Assembly (NCBI GenBank): GCA_913020705.1
Contig: CAJWBY010000172.1
Coordinates: forward strand, 1-9,127
Source: an uncultured Colwellia sp.
GTDB lineage: Bacteria; Pseudomonadota; Gammaproteobacteria; Enterobacterales; Alteromonadaceae
DNA: 9,127 bases
Reading direction: 5' to 3'
Shown here: piece by piece, positions 6,675-9,127 of the stretch
Layout of the letters: the number at the start of each line of letters is the position of its first letter
How positions within the stretch are numbered: position 1 is the stretch's first letter
Position numbers and translations under genes: made by a program
The notes under the pieces: generated by a model
Databases searched by the model: none
Told to the model about the DNA's origin: nothing
Seen by the model: only the letters and a program-made list of their open reading frames with translations

Positions 6675-7304
6675 ATGGTGAAGTCGATCAAGAGTAACTT
6701 GGTTTTAGCGGGAGCTGGTATTCTATTAGGTGCCGTCATATTATCTTATTACAATTCAAATGCTCTTGGCTTAGATAATTTACAGCCTACGCTATCAATT
6801 ACGAGTAATGATAACTCAGATATAAATACCGTTACTATTCCTGACTTAAAGCATCTAACTTTACCTAAAGCAGAACATGTTGCACAAATATATGATGAGT
6901 TTGAAGCCCTTAAACTTGATTTGACAGATAAAATCAAACAACAATATAGCAGCACAATTAAAAACATAGCAGTACAAGTTTCTTTAAAAGAATTTTTGTA
7001 TGACTTAAAAAAATCCTATCCGGTAAGAGGTAGAGAGCTTTTTGAAGCAATTATTAAGGGGGCATTTCCCGAATTTGCCGAAGACATATTTCGAGCTGTA
7101 GATACTATGGCGATGTACGATGAATGGCTGTTGGATAATGCGCTTGATTTAAATGATTTACGCATTCCTCCGGCTAATCGTCTTGAGTCATTGAAAGCAA
7201 ATAGAAAAGGACAGCATAGTATTCGAATTAATGATCAGTACCGTATTTGTTTTATTTGGAACAGTGGTAATGTGAAAAATGTTGAGATAATTGATTATCA
7301 TTAG
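6675..7304 (+). CDS. Chimeric protein: membrane-anchored N-terminal half fused to the C-terminal half of a HigB toxin
   Basis: Residues 1-~150 contain an N-terminal membrane helix (~8-25, preceded by lysines, so the rest should face the periplasm) and a mainly helical segment (~64-150, including GRELFEAIIKGAFPEFAEDIF) that I cannot assign. Residues ~152-209 match the second half of HigB (RelE/ParE superfamily ribosome-dependent mRNA interferase): DLRIPPANRLESLK, then KGQHSIRINDQYRICFIW and the terminal EIIDYH. A normal HigB has about 90 residues, so roughly the first 35-40 are absent. Arg190 and the final Tyr208-His209, in positions important in HigB enzymes, remain. As a fusion the toxin part would be exported, away from ribosomes, and is probably inactive. 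Internal ATGs at 7107 and 7113 could give 63-65-residue cytoplasmic fragments but lack ribosome sites. The main start has AGGA at 6664-6667. higA follows directly. Which half still matters is unknown. Confidence 0.75.
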   Translation: MVKSIKSNLVLAGAGILLGAVILSYYNSNALGLDNLQPTLSITSNDNSDINTVTIPDLKHLTLPKAEHVAQIYDEFEALKLDLTDKIKQQYSSTIKNIAVQVSLKEFLYDLKKSYPVRGRELFEAIIKGAFPEFAEDIFRAVDTMAMYDEWLLDNALDLNDLRIPPANRLESLKANRKGQHSIRINDQYRICFIWNSGNVKNVEIIDYH

Positions 7305-7313
7305 GAGTAGATA

Positions 7314-7595
7314 ATGACTAAATTAAATAATGTACATCCGGGAGAGGTTCTCTTGGAAGAATTTTTAAGGCCAATGGAAATTTCTCAAAATAAGTTGGCA
7401 AGAGCAATGCATATATCTCCGCGCCGAATTAATGAAATTGTCCATGGTAAGCGAGCTATTACTGCTGATACGGCTTTACGTTTAGGTAAGGTGTTTTCTA
7501 TGAATGCAGAATTTTGGATGGGACTTCAATCCGATTATGATTTAGAAGAGACGGTTATTGCAGATATTGATGAGCTTGGGTTAGCCGCTGCATAA
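7314..7595 (+). CDS. higA: HigA-family antitoxin (XRE helix-turn-helix)
   Basis: This encodes a 93-residue cytoplasmic DNA-binding antitoxin of the HigA group. It begins with the family's VHPGEVLLEEFLRPM, followed by the HTH (ISQNKLARAMHISPRRINEIVHGKR, ~23-47), the conserved ITADTALRLGKVF, and NAEFWMGLQSDYDLE typical of HigA. Length is complete. It starts nine bases after the chimeric HigB gene, and its AGGAG ribosome site (7303-7307) overlaps that stop codon, the usual toxin-first higBA layout with translational coupling. HigA normally neutralises HigB and represses its own operon. Here the cognate toxin is reduced to its C-terminal half, so this may be a solitary or orphaned antitoxin that could still act against other HigB toxins. 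No obvious operator is visible immediately upstream, as expected if the original promoter was lost with the 5' end of higB. Confidence 0.92.
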   Translation: MTKLNNVHPGEVLLEEFLRPMEISQNKLARAMHISPRRINEIVHGKRAITADTALRLGKVFSMNAEFWMGLQSDYDLEETVIADIDELGLAAA

Positions 7596-7754
7596 AAGCT
7601 AATAAAATTTGTTTTTAGATTTGAAATGATCCAGAGGAAAAAAAGCAGAAAAAAAGGTCAGGTCTTTCCTTGCCACACTAGTTTCCTTTTTGTTTCAATA
7701 GAGTTAGACTTAATTAATTTCCTCCTATATTCTCCTTGTTAGCATTTAAATAAA

Positions 7755-7774
7755 ATATGGATAAATAGCCATAT
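7755..7774. promoter_or_regulatory. Inverted repeat upstream of brnT, possible antitoxin operator
   Basis: ATATGG (7755-7760) and CCATAT (7769-7774) form a perfect 6-base inverted repeat with an 8-base spacer, ending 18 bases before the brnT ATG, in very AT-rich promoter-like sequence (TTGTTA at 7736-7741 could be a -35). BrnA-type ribbon-helix-helix antitoxins repress their own operon through such dyads, so this is a good position for the operator. Binding is inferred. Confidence 0.4.
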
Positions 7775-7792
7775 ATTTGTTACTCTGTAGTG

Positions 7793-8083
7793 ATGAGTAA
7801 ATCAAACTTTGAATGGGATGAAGCAAAAAATATTGAAAATCAGCGAAAGCATGGTATTTCTTTTAACGAAGCTCAATTTGCATTTATGGATGAAAAACGT
7901 GTAATTGCTGAAGACTTAACTCATAGTCAAGAAGAAAAGCGTTATTATTGCTTTGGTTTAAATCAAGAAAAAACTGGAGTCCTAACTGTTCGTTTTACTT
8001 ATCGTTCTGGGTGTATCCGAATTTTCGGTGCAGGGTATTGGCGAAAAGGCAAAAAAACTTATGAGCAAACAAATTCAATATAG
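7793..8083 (+). CDS. brnT: BrnT-family ribonuclease toxin
   Basis: This encodes 96 residues matching the BrnT toxin family, RelE-like ribonucleases that block translation when free. Visible signatures are the N-terminal FEWDEAKNIENQRKHGISFNEAQFAF (characteristic FxWDxxKxxxNxxKHGxxF), an HSQEEKRYYCFGL segment in the middle, and the C-terminal VRFTYRSGCIRIFGAGYWRKGKKTYEQ. In many BrnT proteins that last part reads IRIISAR; the IFGAGYWRKGKK form is a variant. Length is typical. A GTG at 7790 is in frame one codon earlier, but the ATG at 7793 gives the usual short N-terminus; neither has a clear ribosome site, which is common for tightly controlled toxins. The 3' end overlaps brnA by 23 bases in another frame, so toxin and antitoxin are co-translated. 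It appears intact. Confidence 0.9.
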   Translation: MSKSNFEWDEAKNIENQRKHGISFNEAQFAFMDEKRVIAEDLTHSQEEKRYYCFGLNQEKTGVLTVRFTYRSGCIRIFGAGYWRKGKKTYEQTNSI

Positions 8084-8315
8084 CAATGAATCCATTGGTG
8101 AGTTTAAATTGGTAACAGATTTTTTACCTTCTCCCTCTGAATTGGCTTTAAAAAATAAAAATACAAAGATTACTATTTCTCTTAGTTCTGATAGTCTGTC
8201 TTATTTTAAAGATATTGCCGAAACACACCATATGCAATATCAAAAAATTATTAGGCAATTACTTGATGAATATGTTGCAAATCAAAGAAAAATGCTAACA
8301 AAAAAATCCAGCTGA
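8061..8315 (+). CDS. brnA: BrnA/CopG-like ribbon-helix-helix antitoxin
   Basis: This encodes 84 residues, the partner of the preceding BrnT toxin. The N-terminal part (IGEFKLVTDFLPSPSEL, ~12-28) is the toxin-binding region seen in this CopG-like antitoxin group. Residues ~36-73 form the ribbon-helix-helix: beta strand TKITISLS, then two helices ending IIRQLLDEYV. A basic tail follows. A GTG at 8028 would extend the frame by 11 residues, but the ATG at 8061 starts with MSKQIQYSNE, fits the family length, and overlaps the end of brnT by 23 bases. The protein should neutralise BrnT and, as a dimer, repress the operon, perhaps at the inverted repeat at 7755-7774. The family could be labelled CopG-type rather than BrnA in the strict sense. 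Confidence 0.85.
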   Translation: MSKQIQYSNESIGEFKLVTDFLPSPSELALKNKNTKITISLSSDSLSYFKDIAETHHMQYQKIIRQLLDEYVANQRKMLTKKSS

Positions 8316-8359
8316 CCATTTAAATAATCAAGCTGCTTGCTGGAACATCTGACTCAAAT

Positions 8360-8560
8360 ATGAGATTTGATGACCTTATTAATTTACTTATTCAATTAGG
8401 CTTTGATGAAAGAATAAAAGGAAGCCATCACATTTTTAGAAAGCTTGGTATTGAAGAGAAAATTAATTTACAAGTTGACGGCGCAAAGGCAAAGCCTTAT
8501 CAAGTTAGACAGGTTCGTGGTATCCTGATCAAGTACAAAATGCTTGGAGATTCTAAATGA
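8360..8560 (+). CDS. hicA: HicA-family mRNA interferase toxin, apparently shortened at its 5' end
   Basis: This is a 66-residue toxin of the HicA family, which cleaves mRNA through a double-stranded-RNA-binding fold. It contains the catalytic motif GSHHIF (residues 21-26, key His23) and the C-terminal AKPYQVRQVRGILIKYKML typical of this subgroup. Relatives usually start about 18-20 residues earlier with a KLLAGTSDAN-like segment before RFDDL. Here the codons from 8324 to 8359 still read IIKLLAGTSDSN in the same frame, but a TAA at 8321-8323 and the lack of any ATG, GTG or TTG leave no standard start. The gene therefore either begins at 8360 (no ribosome site), uses a rare start such as ATA, ATC or CTG, or has been damaged at a recombination junction 44 bases after brnA. 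hicB overlaps its end by four bases. Family is certain; activity is doubtful. Confidence 0.82.
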   Translation: MRFDDLINLLIQLGFDERIKGSHHIFRKLGIEEKINLQVDGAKAKPYQVRQVRGILIKYKMLGDSK

Positions 8561-8769
8561 TTAAATATGAAACAATAATATATTGGAGTGATGAAGATCA
8601 AGTTTATATAGCTGAAGTACCACAGTTATTAGGTTGTATCGCGCATGGGGATTCATATGAATCTGCAATAATAAATGTAAAAGATGCAATGCAGCTTTGG
8701 ATTGATACTGCTATAGAGTTTGGGGATTTTATACCTGAGCCAAAAGGTAGTCGGTTAATGTATGCATAA
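8557..8769 (+). CDS. hicB: HicB-family antitoxin (short form)
   Basis: This encodes 70 residues of the HicB antitoxin family, which binds and blocks HicA. The partial RNase-H-like fold is recognisable: strand TIIYWSDEDQVYIAEVPQLLGCIAHGDSYESAIINV, helix DAMQLWIDTAIEFG, and the ending IPEPKGSRLMYA. Only this toxin-binding domain is present. The C-terminal DNA-binding domain (RHH or HTH) of longer HicB proteins is absent, as in many short members ending at this motif. The start codon overlaps the hicA stop in an ATGA arrangement, so translation is coupled. If hicA is crippled, hicB may persist as an orphan antitoxin. Confidence 0.9.
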   Translation: MIKYETIIYWSDEDQVYIAEVPQLLGCIAHGDSYESAIINVKDAMQLWIDTAIEFGDFIPEPKGSRLMYA

Positions 8770-8770
8770 A

Positions 8771-9065
8771 AATCAATGGGGTCTGACTCTAATACCGCTA
8801 CCTATTATTATCTAAGTGTTTGAAATATAATGATTAACTATGCTTTAAAAGTACCCTTTCATAAAAATATGATCACATGAAAACAGTCACTTAGAAACTT
8901 GAAAAATCATTTTATTTTTCAATCGTTACAAAATGTAGTTCATATGACATTGATTGGTGCTATATGTTTAATGCCTAGCTGCCATTATCAGTAGACATTT
9001 AATGGTAAGGCTTTGATATGTCTAGGGTTTATTGACAGGTAGCGGCATTAGAGTCCGGGTTGATT
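8771..9065. mobile_element. Candidate small non-autonomous element bounded by inverted repeats
   Basis: GACTCTAATACCGCTACCT at 8785-8803 and AGGTAGCGGCATTAGAGTC at 9037-9055 are reverse complements with one mismatch in 19. Allowing a 4-base length difference, the symmetry continues to an outer AATCAA (8771-8776) matched by TTGATT (9060-9065). The 233-base interior has no convincing gene, only very short ORFs, but holds a 9-base stem with 6-base loop (8899-8907 with 8914-8922) and a 7-base pair TAGACAT/ATGTCTA (8992-8998 with 9018-9024). The layout resembles a MITE or a foldback element. I could not find a target-site duplication, and two independent opposite-facing copies of a dispersed repeat are an alternative. 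The rest of the gap to 9115 shows nothing clear. Confidence 0.5.
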
Positions 9066-9115
9066 ATTAAAATTGGTAACTGGGTTTTTCAACAAGCCGT
9101 ATGTCAGGTAAAAAA

Positions 9116-9127
9116 ATGGCAACAAAA
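9116..9127 (+). CDS. Possible start of a further gene, cut by the window end
   Basis: An ATG at 9116 (reading MATK) runs open to the end of the window, with an AGG at 9106-9108 at suitable distance; an in-frame ATG at 9101 is an alternative. Four codons are too few to judge coding, and no function can be given. Confidence 0.2.

Noticed and set aside
6749..6967. 72-codon minus-strand open frame
   Set aside because: Antisense to the membrane-anchored half of the chimeric gene, which has a good ribosome site and signal-anchor.
7596..8769. Integron gene-cassette array, suggested by serial toxin-antitoxin modules
   Set aside because: I see no attC-like pairs of GTTRRRY and RYYYAAC with intervening dyads between the modules, and no integrase.
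8944..8994. 16-residue hydrophobic mini-ORF in the inverted-repeat element
   Set aside because: No ribosome site and far too short to distinguish from chance.
1..9127. CRISPR array, tRNA, rRNA or riboswitch
   Set aside because: No regularly spaced repeats, no tRNA cloverleaf or rRNA segments, and no known riboswitch core were recognised by eye on either strand.

Overview
The window is chromosomal-looking DNA from an AT-rich gammaproteobacterium, most likely marine. This rests on the style of the proteins: an OruR-type AraC regulator, a Cache/PAS/GGDEF sensor, a lipoprotein SGNH hydrolase and small toxin-antitoxin cassettes. I cannot name a genus. All genes except the first lie on the plus strand.

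Left part (1-5600). A minus-strand AraC-family regulator (196-1197) is separated by about 690 bases of apparently non-coding DNA from a compact three-gene operon. The operon encodes a short exported phosphate-binding-protein-like domain (1888-2322), an outer-membrane beta-barrel porin-like protein (2291-3478, start overlapping the first gene by 32 bases) and a membrane-bound sensor diguanylate cyclase (3486-5543) with a periplasmic sensor, a PAS domain and an intact GGDEF site plus I-site. A GC-rich stem-loop follows. The arrangement suggests one envelope sensing unit in which a solute passes the outer membrane, meets a periplasmic binding domain and changes c-di-GMP synthesis. That is inference from gene order.

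Middle part (5600-7130). A lipoprotein of the SGNH/GDSL esterase family (5834-6556) is followed by a gene whose N-terminal ~150 residues form a membrane-anchored, probably periplasmic helical protein. This half may be the remnant of a partner of the hydrolase.

Right part (7130-8770). Three type II toxin-antitoxin families stand in a row: higBA, brnTA and hicAB. The HigB toxin is not free-standing. Its C-terminal ~58 residues are fused in frame to the membrane-anchored protein upstream, while the N-terminal toxin half is missing. hicA also appears to have lost its normal 5' end, since family-like codons continue upstream of its first ATG until a stop codon. brnTA, higA and hicB look intact.

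Right edge (8771-9127). A ~295-base segment without a convincing gene is bounded by near-perfect 19-base inverted repeats and resembles a small non-autonomous element. The window ends where another gene may be starting. The most notable signals are the HigB chimera, the hicA junction, the inverted-repeat element and the binding-protein/porin/cyclase operon.
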